A DNA stretch of 64,000 nucleotides, from contig NZ_JAMXOF010000002.1 of NCBI RefSeq assembly GCF_024055595.1, forward strand, positions 434,001-498,000, in the 5' to 3' direction. The notes below the pieces were generated by a model, which saw only the letters and a list, made by a program, of their open reading frames with translations, did no database searches and had not been told where the DNA came from. This document shows positions 27,353 through 36,253 of this stretch, piece by piece. How positions within the stretch are numbered: position 1 is the stretch's first letter; each line of letters starts with the position of its first letter. The position numbers and the translations under genes were made by a program. This DNA is from Mucilaginibacter aurantiaciroseus (lineage in GTDB: Bacteria > Bacteroidota > Bacteroidia > Sphingobacteriales > Sphingobacteriaceae).

Positions 27353-28912
27353 ATGAGAAACTTATTTTTAATCGGACTATTTGCGTTCATGTTGTCCGCG
27401 TGTTCTAAGAACAACGAAATTAAAGCTATCGACCCATCTACCGGGAAGATAGAAACGGTGCGTAAAATCTCGGCTTTAGCCAATTATTATGTAGACTCTA
27501 CATCGGGGAATGATGCAAACGCCGGTACTTCTACCGCTACCGCTTTAAAAACCATCCAGGCGGCCTTATACAAAACAACAAACGGCGTTGGGGCTAACAT
27601 TTATGTATTGGCGGGTACTTATAAAGAAAGGCTTTACTGGCCAACTTCGGGCGCATCGGCCGCGGCACCTATTACCTTAACAAATTACAACGGCAGCGTG
27701 GTAATCCTGGATGGCGTTAACGCTACCAACAACGCGCAAAACGAGATGCTGGCTATTCCAAGCAGGAGCTACATCCGTATCGACCATATTAATATCACCA
27801 ATAATACCAGGGCAAATGCAAAAGGTATTTATATTGTAGGCAACGGTACCGATATACAGGTTACCTACTGTAAGATCTCTAACATTGGCTGGACTACCAA
27901 CGGCAGCGCTACACCAACCAGTACCGATAATGCAAGTCCGTTCATCATCGTGGGCTCTACATCAACTTCATACTCTCAAATTTATATCGGCAGCAACGAA
28001 ATTTTCAATTGCAACACCGGCTACAGCGAAGGTTTAACCTTAACCGGTAACATAGAGAACTTCCTGATAGAAATGAACACCGTTCATGATATTAAAAACA
28101 TCGGTATGGATATGTCCGGCAATTACTCGTGGACAGGTGCGCCTGCCGCGGTTAACTATGCCCGCAACGGTAATGTTAAAAACAATACGGTTTATAACTG
28201 TATCTCGCCAATAGCCACTTCGGCAGGTATTTATGTTGATGGCGGTAAATGGATCAATATTGAAGGTAACACCGTTTACGGCAATTACGCCGGTATTAGT
28301 GCCGGTTGCGAAAATAACAACTTCACTACCGAAGGTATAAACATCCGCAGCAACGTTATTTATAACAGTATTGAAGCAGGGTTGCTTATAGGCTCTAACC
28401 AGCCAAACAGTAAGGTGATCAATTCAACCATCAGCAATAATACCGTGTTTAAAAACTATTCAAAAGGTGGTTATGGTGGCGAAATATCTTTACAGAACAC
28501 CAATAACGTTAAGTTCATTGACAACATTATCCAGTCGCGCAGCAACATCGTAACCATTGTATTGCTGGGTTATACTTCTACAGCGCTAAGTTTCGATTAC
28601 AATAAATACTATACCTTATCAGGTGTGGCAACAAACATTACATTCGATTGGGGCGGTAATAATGGTACAAGTTATTCTACACTGGCGGCTTATAAAACTG
28701 CAACAGGCTTGGATACGAACTCAACCTATGGTAACCCGGGATTTGTATCTAATTCGCTGCCAAGTCCAAACCTGCATTTAACCAATACCTCGGCTTGTGT
28801 TAATGCCGGCTTGCCCAGCTACACCTTGCAAACAGGCGAACTGGATATTGACAAAGCAGCAAGGATAGTAAATTCACGGGTAGATATTGGGGCGGATGAG
28901 TCTGTTTATTAA
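27353..28912 (+). CDS. Right-handed beta-helix lipoprotein (polysaccharide lyase/hydrolase-like)
   Basis: A 519-aa lipoprotein (MLSAC lipobox). The mature part starts YYVDSTSGNDANAGTS, the usual entry to DUF1565/pectate-lyase-like beta-helices, followed by repeated short strands with Asn ladders (NITNNTRANAKGIYIV, SGIYVDGGKWINIEGN-like turns). Such proteins are lyases, hydrolases or epimerases acting on polysaccharides. I cannot identify the catalytic residues with certainty. Its place between GH31 and the kinase suggests it acts on the PUL substrate at the cell surface. Confidence 0.82.
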   Translation: MRNLFLIGLFAFMLSACSKNNEIKAIDPSTGKIETVRKISALANYYVDSTSGNDANAGTSTATALKTIQAALYKTTNGVGANIYVLAGTYKERLYWPTSGASAAAPITLTNYNGSVVILDGVNATNNAQNEMLAIPSRSYIRIDHINITNNTRANAKGIYIVGNGTDIQVTYCKISNIGWTTNGSATPTSTDNASPFIIVGSTSTSYSQIYIGSNEIFNCNTGYSEGLTLTGNIENFLIEMNTVHDIKNIGMDMSGNYSWTGAPAAVNYARNGNVKNNTVYNCISPIATSAGIYVDGGKWINIEGNTVYGNYAGISAGCENNNFTTEGINIRSNVIYNSIEAGLLIGSNQPNSKVINSTISNNTVFKNYSKGGYGGEISLQNTNNVKFIDNIIQSRSNIVTIVLLGYTSTALSFDYNKYYTLSGVATNITFDWGGNNGTSYSTLAAYKTATGLDTNSTYGNPGFVSNSLPSPNLHLTNTSACVNAGLPSYTLQTGELDIDKAARIVNSRVDIGADESVY

Positions 28913-28987
28913 CGGCTTATCTCTAAATTTAATAAATGATCCACACATGGTGTGGGTAATATATAACACTTATAATTCTAAAGTATA

Positions 28988-30112
28988 GTGCAAAGTTCTA
29001 AAAACATAGCTGAGGTTGTATCGCACTTTAAATGTGCGGCTGATGTGGGTTCGCAAAAAGCTTATGGGTCGGGTCATATAAACGATACGTTCAAATTAAC
29101 GAATGTAACTGCCGGTGGCGCCGACTACCTGTTGCAGCGTATAAATCATAAGATATTTACCAATGTAGAGAAGCTTACAGATAACATGCGCAAGGTAACC
29201 GAGCACCTTAAAAGTAAAATTAAGGGGATGGGTTACGGCGACCCGTTAAAGGAAGTGATGACTTTGATACCTACAGACGGCAACCGCTTTTTTTACCAGG
29301 ACAGCGCCGGCGATTACTGGCGCATGTTCTACTTTTTAAACGATACCAAAAGCTACGATGTGGTAGAAACCCAAAAGCAGGCGTACGAGGGTGGCAAGGC
29401 ATTTGGCAAGTTTCAGCATATGTTATCGGATATACCCGCAGGCGAGATGTTTGAGGTGATCCCCGATTTTCATAACATCCAAAAGCGTTTGCAGCATTTA
29501 GATGAAGCAATTGCAAAGGATGCACATGGGCGTGTGGCTTCTGTTGAAGCCGAGCTGCAGATTGTGAAAAAATATGCCGAAGAGATGCAATACTTTCAGC
29601 AGCCAAAGCAGGTTGCCACTTTGCCAAAACGTGTTATCCATAACGATACCAAGTTTAACAACGTGCTGCTGGATAGTAACGACGAAGCACAATGTGTAAT
29701 AGACCTGGAAACGGTAATGGATGGTTATGTAGCTTATGACTTTGGCGACGCTATCCGCACTATCATCAATACCACAACCGAGGATGAGGCCGATCTGAGC
29801 AAAATTCAACTGAATATGCCGCTGTTTGATGCCTACGTAAAAGGCTACCTGAAAGAAGCTTCGAAGTTTTTGACAGATGCCGAGGTTAACTCGCTGATCA
29901 AGGGCGCGCTGTTGCTGCCCTACATGCAGGCAGTACGTTTCTTAACCGATCATATCAACGGCGATACCTATTTCAAGATAAAGTTTGAGGGCCACAACCT
30001 GCAAAGGGCAAGTGCACAGTTCCAGCTGGTAAAAATGCTGGATGCCAGCGCAGCGCTGATGCACCAAACCATATTGAACGAAATGGATAGCTATAAAACC
30101 GCTCAATACTAA
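28988..30112 (+). CDS. N-acetylhexosamine 1-kinase-like (APH fold)
   Basis: A 374-aa cytosolic phosphotransferase with start GTG 28988. The APH/choline-kinase catalytic loop is HNDTKFNN (pattern HxDxxxxN) and the metal-binding Asp is in VIDLETVMDG. YGSGHINDTFKL and DYLLQRINHKIF match bifidobacterial NahK, which phosphorylates GlcNAc and GalNAc at C1. In this PUL it would trap imported N-acetylhexosamine as the 1-phosphate. Its TAA overlaps the next start (TAATG at 30110-30114), giving translational coupling to the CBM9-like gene. Confidence 0.85.
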   Translation: MQSSKNIAEVVSHFKCAADVGSQKAYGSGHINDTFKLTNVTAGGADYLLQRINHKIFTNVEKLTDNMRKVTEHLKSKIKGMGYGDPLKEVMTLIPTDGNRFFYQDSAGDYWRMFYFLNDTKSYDVVETQKQAYEGGKAFGKFQHMLSDIPAGEMFEVIPDFHNIQKRLQHLDEAIAKDAHGRVASVEAELQIVKKYAEEMQYFQQPKQVATLPKRVIHNDTKFNNVLLDSNDEAQCVIDLETVMDGYVAYDFGDAIRTIINTTTEDEADLSKIQLNMPLFDAYVKGYLKEASKFLTDAEVNSLIKGALLLPYMQAVRFLTDHINGDTYFKIKFEGHNLQRASAQFQLVKMLDASAALMHQTILNEMDSYKTAQY

Positions 30113-30771
30113 TGGATGCAGCTATATTGGTAAAAATTCCCTACCTTAATGGCTTAGATGACCAGCGTTCGGTCGAAGACATATCTAATGTTTTGGATGC
30201 TCACGAACGCAGGCCTATCCAACACGCGCCATGGTCGGCAGGGGCAAAGCAGCCACAGGTTTCATTTGCACTTGCTTATGGTAACGATGACATCTATCTT
30301 AAATACTATGTGCACGAGAATAGCTTAAAGGCCGAGTACAGTAATTTTAACGATCCGGTGTTTGAGGATAGTTGTGTAGAATTTTTTATCGCTTTTGATG
30401 ATGATGCCAGCTATTATAACCTGGAGTTTAATTGCATAGGCACCAGCAGGGCGCAGTACGGGCAGTACAAAACCGGGCGTACGTTTATACCGGTAAACCT
30501 GCTGAAAACCATCAGGCACCAAACGTTTGTTAAAAGCAACGTGGTTGGAGATATACAATGGGAACTTACGTTATGCATCCCAAAAACGATATTTAAGTTT
30601 CACCCGGCGTTGTCGTTAGAGCAAAGCAAGGCTAAGATTAACCTCTTTAAATGCGGCGACGGCCTGCCCGAACCGCACTTTTTATGCTGGAACAGGATAG
30701 AGGCCCAACAGCCCGAATTTCACCTCAGCAGCTTTTTTAAAGAGATTACTTTTAGCCGGCAGGCTTCATAG
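30112..30771 (+). CDS. CBM9-like carbohydrate-binding protein without signal peptide
   Basis: A 219-aa protein of the carbohydrate-binding family 9-like type (CBM9_2). The beta-sandwich shows FALAYGNDDIYLKYYV, DPVFEDSCVEFFIAFDDD and YYNLEFNCIGTSRAQYG, with a closing CWNRIEAQQPEFH. No signal peptide is visible, so it should be cytosolic or exported by another route. It is translationally coupled to the kinase by the TAATG overlap, suggesting the two act together. Binding target unknown. Confidence 0.82.
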   Translation: MDAAILVKIPYLNGLDDQRSVEDISNVLDAHERRPIQHAPWSAGAKQPQVSFALAYGNDDIYLKYYVHENSLKAEYSNFNDPVFEDSCVEFFIAFDDDASYYNLEFNCIGTSRAQYGQYKTGRTFIPVNLLKTIRHQTFVKSNVVGDIQWELTLCIPKTIFKFHPALSLEQSKAKINLFKCGDGLPEPHFLCWNRIEAQQPEFHLSSFFKEITFSRQAS

Positions 30772-30794
30772 TTTAAAACTTTAAATCCCAATAT

Positions 30795-32090
30795 ATGTCA
30801 GAGACAACAGCGGTGATCAGTAACAAAAAAGCAACCCTCAACCCCATTTTTATCATTGGGATGCTATTCTTCATCTTCGGTTTTATTACCTGGTTAAACT
30901 CGGTTTTGATACCCTATTTAAAACTGGCCTGTGAGCTAACAACTGTTGAAGCATATTTGGTAACCACCGCGTTTTACATTTCCTATTTTGTACTGGCTAT
31001 CCCATCGGCCTGGATCCTGAAGGTTACAGGTTTTAAGAAGGGTATGTCAGTTGGGCTTGCGGTAATTGCCATGGGCGCGCTAATATTTATCCCTGCAGCG
31101 TTAACGCGCTACTACGGGCTTTTCCTGCTTGGATTATTTATCCAAGGTTCGGGTTTAGCTTTATTGCAAACCGCGTCAAACCCATACATCACCATTTTAG
31201 GCCCGCCCGAGAGCGCCGCCAAACGGATTAGTATTATGGGTATCAGCAATAAAATTGCAGGTGCTTTAGCCCCGATAGTACTTGGTGCTATTACCCTGAA
31301 AAATGCCGACGGCTTTAAAGAACGTTTAGCCACCATGGCTGCCGACGTAAAAATTGCCGAGCTGAATGAGCTGGCATCACGGGTTATCCTCCCATACATC
31401 ATCATCGTTATTGTGTTGCTGATACTGGCCGTTATCATCTATTACTCGAGCCTGCCCGAGATAGATACCGACCAGGAAGATGAAACAACGGCTATTAACA
31501 ATAGCGGTAAAACAAGCATTACACAATTTCCGCATTTGCTATTGGGCGTGCTAACTTTGTTTTTTTATGTAGGAGTAGAGGTTATTGCCGGCGATACCAT
31601 TATTAACTATGGCAGCACGCAAGGCATAGCGCTGGGTACGGCCAAGTTTTTCACCACGGGCACACTTGTATTTATGCTGGTAGGTTATGGTGTAGGCATC
31701 CTTTGTATCCCCAAATACCTGAGTCAGGAAAAAGCTATGAAGCTGTCTGCAGGTTTAGGCATAATATTATCTGCGGTAGCGATACTAACAACAGGATATA
31801 TATCAGTAGCAGCTATTGCTTTATTGGGGCTGGCAAATTCGCTGGTATGGCCGGCTATCTGGCCAATGGCATTATCGGGGCTTGGCAGGTTTACCAAAAT
31901 AGGGTCATCATTATTAATTATGGGCATAGCAGGCGGTGCAATTGTGCCGTTGGCTTATGGTGCATTGGCGCAGGCCTTAAACCCAAGCCTTGGTTACATC
32001 GTTTTGATCCCGGCTTATCTTTTCATACTTTATTATGCCATTAGCGGGCATAAATTTGGGAAGACCAAAATTCAGCAAGTACAATTATAA
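30795..32090 (+). CDS. Sugar MFS permease (FucP/NagP family)
   Basis: A 431-aa, twelve-helix major-facilitator transporter. FFIFGFITWLNSVLIPYLK is the FucP-family opening, and LLQTASNPYITILGPPESAAKR matches its helix 4-5 region. This family includes NagP, the GlcNAc permease of many Gammaproteobacteria and Bacteroidota, besides fucose and glucose permeases. In this PUL it should carry the released N-acetylhexosamine into the cytosol for the NahK-like kinase. Confidence 0.9.
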   Translation: MSETTAVISNKKATLNPIFIIGMLFFIFGFITWLNSVLIPYLKLACELTTVEAYLVTTAFYISYFVLAIPSAWILKVTGFKKGMSVGLAVIAMGALIFIPAALTRYYGLFLLGLFIQGSGLALLQTASNPYITILGPPESAAKRISIMGISNKIAGALAPIVLGAITLKNADGFKERLATMAADVKIAELNELASRVILPYIIIVIVLLILAVIIYYSSLPEIDTDQEDETTAINNSGKTSITQFPHLLLGVLTLFFYVGVEVIAGDTIINYGSTQGIALGTAKFFTTGTLVFMLVGYGVGILCIPKYLSQEKAMKLSAGLGIILSAVAILTTGYISVAAIALLGLANSLVWPAIWPMALSGLGRFTKIGSSLLIMGIAGGAIVPLAYGALAQALNPSLGYIVLIPAYLFILYYAISGHKFGKTKIQQVQL

Positions 32091-32117
32091 ATTATCAACA
32101 AATAAAATTTTAAAATT

Positions 32118-33467
32118 ATGGATCGCAGACAATTTGTTACAAATAGTGCCGTAGGAATGGCCGGTTTAACAATTTTGCCTTCAGGGTTATTATTTGCAAA
32201 AAATGCAGATAAGGTAAGGTTGGGTTATATAGGTGTGGGCTTACGTGGCCGTAACCATATAGGTGAGGGTTTGCTTCGCGATGATGTGGAGATAGTAGCC
32301 ATTTGCGACATACAGGAAAGTTCCCTTAAATACTGTCGCGCTCAATTTGTAAAAGCTAAAAAGAAACTGCCTGCAGAATACACAGGCGGTTTGGATGCTT
32401 ACAAAAAACTGCTTGACCGTAAAGATATTGACGGTGTTATAATTGCCACCCCGTGGCAGTTTCACAAAGAGCAATCTATTGCTGCTATGCGCGCCGGTAA
32501 ATACGTTGGCTGCGAGGTTATTGCCGGTATTACCGAGCAAGACCACTGGGATATTTTAAAAGTTTACGACGAAACCAAAGTGCCATACATGACTTTGGAG
32601 AACGTTTGTTATCGCCGCGATGTTATGGCGGCTCTGAACATGGCACGCCAGAATATATTTGGCGAATTGGTACACCTGGAGGGTGGTTACCAGCACGACT
32701 TACGTGGCGTATTATTTAACGATGGTAAAAGCTTTAGCGGCAAAGGTGCCGAGTTTGGCCCTGCAACAGTTGGTGAAGCCCAATGGCGTACCCAATGGAA
32801 TGTTGACCGCGATGGCGATATTTACCCAACCCACGGCGCAGGCCCGGTGATGAATTATATAGATATTAACCGCGGTAACAGCTTTACCAACTTAGTATCG
32901 TTCTCGTCAAAATCGATAGGGTTGCACAACTATATCGATAAAGTATCCCCGGGTAATAAAAACTCGAAAGTGAAATTCAAAAATGGTGATGTAACCACCA
33001 CCATGATCAATTGTGCCAATGGCGAAACTGTGGTATTAAGCCACGATACACACTTGCCCCGCCCATACTCCTTAGGTTTTAGGGTACAGGGTACCGAAGG
33101 AATCTGGATGGATGTTGCCGAATCGGTTTACATAGAGGGGAAATCAAAAAACTACGATCAGTGGGATAAAGCCAGCGAATGGTTCGAGAAATACGACCAC
33201 CCGCTTTGGAAGAAATTTGAAAAGTTTGCCGAAGGCGCAGGCCACGGCGGTATGGATTGGTTTGTTTTTAACGGTTTTATTGAAGCTGTAAAACAAAAGA
33301 AACAAACCCCGATAGACGTTTACGATTCGTTAACCATGAGTGTAATTACCCCACTATCAGAAAAATCGCTTAAAGACGGTAACGCCCCGCAAAAATTCCC
33401 CGACTTTACAAAGGGCAAGTGGAAAGAGCGCAAGAATACCTTCGCGCTTGACGATAGCGGCTTCTAA
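32118..33467 (+). CDS. GH109 NAD-dependent alpha-N-acetylgalactosaminidase-like (Gfo/Idh/MocA)
   Basis: A 449-aa protein with Tat-type signal DRRQFVTNSAVG. The Rossmann NAD site is LGYIGVGLRGRNHI; VAICDIQ and ATPWQFHKEQ follow. The GH109 signatures ENVCYRRDVMAALNMARQ, GGYQHDLR (catalytic Tyr/His region), SHDTHLPRPYSLGFRVQGTEG and AGHGGMDWF are all present, and length matches. GH109 enzymes cleave terminal alpha-GalNAc by an oxidation-elimination route with bound NAD. It strongly suggests that the PUL substrate contains alpha-linked GalNAc, though some members have other activities. Confidence 0.92.
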   Translation: MDRRQFVTNSAVGMAGLTILPSGLLFAKNADKVRLGYIGVGLRGRNHIGEGLLRDDVEIVAICDIQESSLKYCRAQFVKAKKKLPAEYTGGLDAYKKLLDRKDIDGVIIATPWQFHKEQSIAAMRAGKYVGCEVIAGITEQDHWDILKVYDETKVPYMTLENVCYRRDVMAALNMARQNIFGELVHLEGGYQHDLRGVLFNDGKSFSGKGAEFGPATVGEAQWRTQWNVDRDGDIYPTHGAGPVMNYIDINRGNSFTNLVSFSSKSIGLHNYIDKVSPGNKNSKVKFKNGDVTTTMINCANGETVVLSHDTHLPRPYSLGFRVQGTEGIWMDVAESVYIEGKSKNYDQWDKASEWFEKYDHPLWKKFEKFAEGAGHGGMDWFVFNGFIEAVKQKKQTPIDVYDSLTMSVITPLSEKSLKDGNAPQKFPDFTKGKWKERKNTFALDDSGF

Positions 33468-33506
33468 AAACAAGACCCTAACAAACATAAATATCATAAA
33501 CCGGCG

Positions 33507-33526
33507 GGCCTGCTGAAAAGCAGGCC
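33507..33526 (+). other. GNRA-capped hairpin between GH109 and nagB-like genes
   Basis: GGCCTGCT (33507-33514) pairs perfectly with AGCAGGCC (33519-33526) around a GAAA tetraloop, with no T tract. It may stabilise mRNA ends or separate expression of the last gene from the rest of the operon. Confidence 0.55.
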
Positions 33527-33580
33527 TCGGCACGGTTGTGGAATTGTTATGCCCAAATTAAAATAAAATATACCCCCAAC

Positions 33581-35500
33581 ATGTTACTCAATTTATTAGA
33601 AGAAACCCGGTACGAGAAAGTACCCGTAAAAATCTACGAAACCGACAGTGAGGCCAGCCTTGATGTTGCCAAGCGTATTGCCACCATTATCAAACAAAAG
33701 CAAACCGAAGGTAAAACCGCAGTTTTAGGTTTGGCAACAGGTATATCGCCTATTAAAGTTTATCAGGAACTGATTAGGTTACATAAGGAAGAAGGCCTGA
33801 GCTTTAAAAACGTGGTAACTTTTAACCTGGATGAGTATTACCCCATCCAACCAAACTCTGCGCAGAGCTATGTAAGGTTCATGAAAGAGCAGTTGTTCGA
33901 CCATGTCGACATTGATATGGCCAACGTTAATATCCCCGATGGTACACTTGCCGAACAGGATATAGCAGCTTTTTGCATGGCTTACGAGCAAAAGATAAAT
34001 ACCTACGGCGGCATTGATGTGCAGCTATTAGGTATTGGCCGTACGGGCCACATCGGGTTTAATGAGCCGGGGTCTGCCCCAAATTCGGGCACGCGTTTGG
34101 TTACATTGAACGACCTTACCCGCCGCGACGCATCCAAAGATTTTGGTGGTAAGGAGAACGTACCGACAAAAGCCATTACGATGGGTGTAGGTACCATATT
34201 TAAGGCCCGCGAAATTATACTGATGGCATGGAACGGAAAAAAAGCCTCCATTATTAAGAAAGCAATTGAAGGTGTGATCTCGCCGGATATCCCCGCCACA
34301 TACCTGCAAAATTCAGATCACGTTGAGTTTGTTATTGACCGCGACGCATCGGTACTCCTTACCCGTTTTGATACTCCATGGCTGGTTAAGGATTGTGTTT
34401 GGGACAGTATGTTCATTAAAAAGGCCGTAATATGGTTGGCTAAAACGTTGTGCAAGCCTATCCTGAAACTTACTGAAAGCGACTATAACAACAACGGCAT
34501 GGCGCAGCTGGCAACTCAGTTTGGACCGGTTTATAATATCAACATCAGCATATTTAACAATATCCAGCACACCATTACCGGCTGGCCGGGTGGTAAGTTT
34601 AATGCCGATGACAGCCAGCGCCCCGAGCGTGCCAACCCAAAGGTGAAACGTTCTATCGTATTTTCGCCGCACCCGGATGATGATGTGATCTCGATGGGTG
34701 GTACTTTCATTCGCCTGGCCGATCAGGGCCACGAGGTGCATGTGGCTTACCAAACATCGGGCAATACCGCCGTTTGGGATGATGAAATGTTGCGCTATGT
34801 AGAGTTTGCGATGGACTTTGCCAAATCGCAATCGCAGGACGCCGCTTATCTGGAAGGGCTTTATAAAAGTATGACCGCCTTTCTGAAAACCAAAACTCCA
34901 AACCAAAACGATACCGAAGCCATCCGCACCGTTAAAGGATTGATCCGTAAGGGCGAGGCTATTGCAGGGGCAAGGCTTGCCGGGTTGCAAAACCAGCGCA
35001 TTCACTTTATGGACCTGCCGTTTTACGACCGAAGTAAAATAGGGAAAAACATATCTTTTGAGGACGACATCCAACAAACCATGCAGCTATTGCAGGATGT
35101 AAAACCTCACCAGATTTTCGCCGCAGGTGATTTTGCAGATCCGCATGGTACACACAAGATCTGTTTCGAGATTATGCTGGAGGCATTTAGCCGCCTGCGA
35201 AAAATTGAGGACTGGACAAAAGATTGCTGGATTTGGCTGTACCGTGGGGCATGGCACGAGTTTGAGATCCATGAGATTGAAATGGCTGTACCGCTATCTC
35301 CGCAGGAAGTGGAGCGTAAACGTTTGGCCATATTTAAACACCAGTCACAAAAAGATATCCCGGTGTTTCCCGGTGATGATGCCCGCGAATTTTGGGTTAG
35401 GGCAGAAGACCGCACACAGGAAACCGCCCGCCTTTATAACGAGCTTGGCCTTGCCGAGTATGAAGCCATTGAAGCCTTTGTGCGCTGGAAATTTGATTAA
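33581..35500 (+). CDS. NagB-like protein fused to a PIG-L deacetylase domain
   Basis: A 639-aa two-domain cytosolic protein; ATG 33581 was chosen because MLLNLLEETRYEKVPVKIY matches the family start. The NagB-like domain (about 1-290) has VTFNLDEYYP (D84, the isomerisation base) and GIGRTGHIGFNEP. True deaminases have DGH here, but this protein has T155-G-H157, so one catalytic acid is missing while H157 and E162 are kept. The PIG-L/LmbE domain (about 355-620) has the zinc motif PHPDD (H364, D367) and DPHGTH (H522, H525). It may deacetylate amino-sugar phosphates or glycosides. Last gene of the PUL. Deaminase activity is not assured. Confidence 0.88.
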   Translation: MLLNLLEETRYEKVPVKIYETDSEASLDVAKRIATIIKQKQTEGKTAVLGLATGISPIKVYQELIRLHKEEGLSFKNVVTFNLDEYYPIQPNSAQSYVRFMKEQLFDHVDIDMANVNIPDGTLAEQDIAAFCMAYEQKINTYGGIDVQLLGIGRTGHIGFNEPGSAPNSGTRLVTLNDLTRRDASKDFGGKENVPTKAITMGVGTIFKAREIILMAWNGKKASIIKKAIEGVISPDIPATYLQNSDHVEFVIDRDASVLLTRFDTPWLVKDCVWDSMFIKKAVIWLAKTLCKPILKLTESDYNNNGMAQLATQFGPVYNINISIFNNIQHTITGWPGGKFNADDSQRPERANPKVKRSIVFSPHPDDDVISMGGTFIRLADQGHEVHVAYQTSGNTAVWDDEMLRYVEFAMDFAKSQSQDAAYLEGLYKSMTAFLKTKTPNQNDTEAIRTVKGLIRKGEAIAGARLAGLQNQRIHFMDLPFYDRSKIGKNISFEDDIQQTMQLLQDVKPHQIFAAGDFADPHGTHKICFEIMLEAFSRLRKIEDWTKDCWIWLYRGAWHEFEIHEIEMAVPLSPQEVERKRLAIFKHQSQKDIPVFPGDDAREFWVRAEDRTQETARLYNELGLAEYEAIEAFVRWKFD

Positions 35501-35522
35501 TTTTAATGCTAATACAAACCAA

Positions 35523-35552
35523 TGTCATTGCGAGCGGTAGCGTGGCAATCTC
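35523..35552. repeat. Single arm of an intergenic palindromic repeat
   Basis: The stretch starting TGTCATTGCGAGCGGTAGCG and ending GGCAATCTC matches the right arm of the inverted-repeat element at 55487-55576 read in reverse. The gap 35501-35757 otherwise has only a terminator for the convergent DUF779 gene. Confidence 0.65.
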
Positions 35553-35705
35553 AGCATGCCCGCTTGTCCTCTGAGATTATTAATGTGTTTAATTTATCTT
35601 AAAGGAATTAATGAGCACCCTATGGTCGGTTGTCCACGTAACTCTGTTCCTCAGAATGACATATGTTTTAATCCCGTAAATCCCGGTTCAAAGACAAATA
35701 AAAAA

Positions 35706-35727
35706 CCCCGGTACTTTCGTGCCGAGG
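35706..35727 (-). terminator. Terminator of the DUF779/ALDH transcript
   Basis: CCCCGGTAC (35706-35714) and GTGCCGAGG (35719-35727) pair with one mismatch and one G-T. On the minus strand the stem is followed by a run of Ts (A tract at 35699-35705). Confidence 0.7.
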
Positions 35728-35757
35728 CTTTACTTAAAACATAAACCTCAAAAATTC

Positions 35758-36132
35758 TTAGTCTTCTATATAGGATAACGGTTCTAAATCGGGCAACTCG
35801 GCATTGGTAAACAGGCGCGAATCTATCATAAATCTAAACCCGGTGGGTATCTCGATAGAAAAACTGGAGCCCCGGCCTTTGGTAACGGTCACCGTAAGCT
35901 GGGTATGCCGCCAGTATTCAAACTGGTCCTTACTCATCCAAAATTCGCAGCCGTCTATTTCGCCAAGCTTTACATCGCTGCCGCCAAGTTTAAATTCGCC
36001 CTTTTCAAAACACATGGGCGATGAGCCGTCGCAGCAACCGCCGCTCTGGTGAAACATCAGGTCGCCAAAGCGGCCTTTTAATTCGGCGATAAGCGCAGAT
36101 GCTTCGGGTGATACCAATACTCTTTTTACCAT
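35758..36132 (-). CDS. DUF779 protein
   Basis: A 124-aa cytosolic protein of family DUF779, with HQSGGCCDGSSPMCF, three Cys residues close together, and FWMSKDQFEYWRHTQL. DUF779 genes sit beside acetaldehyde-type dehydrogenases in many bacteria, as here (the ALDH gene ends 121 bases upstream on the same strand). The cysteine cluster suggests metal binding. Role unproven. Confidence 0.88.
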   Translation of the reverse strand: MVKRVLVSPEASALIAELKGRFGDLMFHQSGGCCDGSSPMCFEKGEFKLGGSDVKLGEIDGCEFWMSKDQFEYWRHTQLTVTVTKGRGSSFSIEIPTGFRFMIDSRLFTNAELPDLEPLSYIED

Positions 36133-36139
36133 GCTAATT

Positions 36140-36246
36140 TAATTAACCACAAAGAACACGAAGGATTTGCTTGTTGAATAACTACAAAGGTCACAAAGCT
36201 TCTCTTAATGCTCTCTGTTTTCCTAACTTAGTGCGCTTTGTGGTTT
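36140..36246. repeat. Intergenic inverted repeat of the CCACAAAG type
   Basis: TTAACCACAAAGAACACGAAGG at the left (read as two parts, TTAACCACAAAG and AACACGAAGG) and GTGCGCTTTGTGGTTTAAA at the right form inverted ends. A related end, GTGCTCTTTGTGGTTAAAA, lies at 46381-46400. It appears to be a dispersed non-coding repeat. Confidence 0.55.
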
Positions 36247-36253
36247 AAAAATC

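Noticed and set aside
34313..35077. Long minus-strand open frame inside the NagB/PIG-L gene
   Set aside because: It is the antisense shadow of a gene with clear domains; its translation resembles no family.
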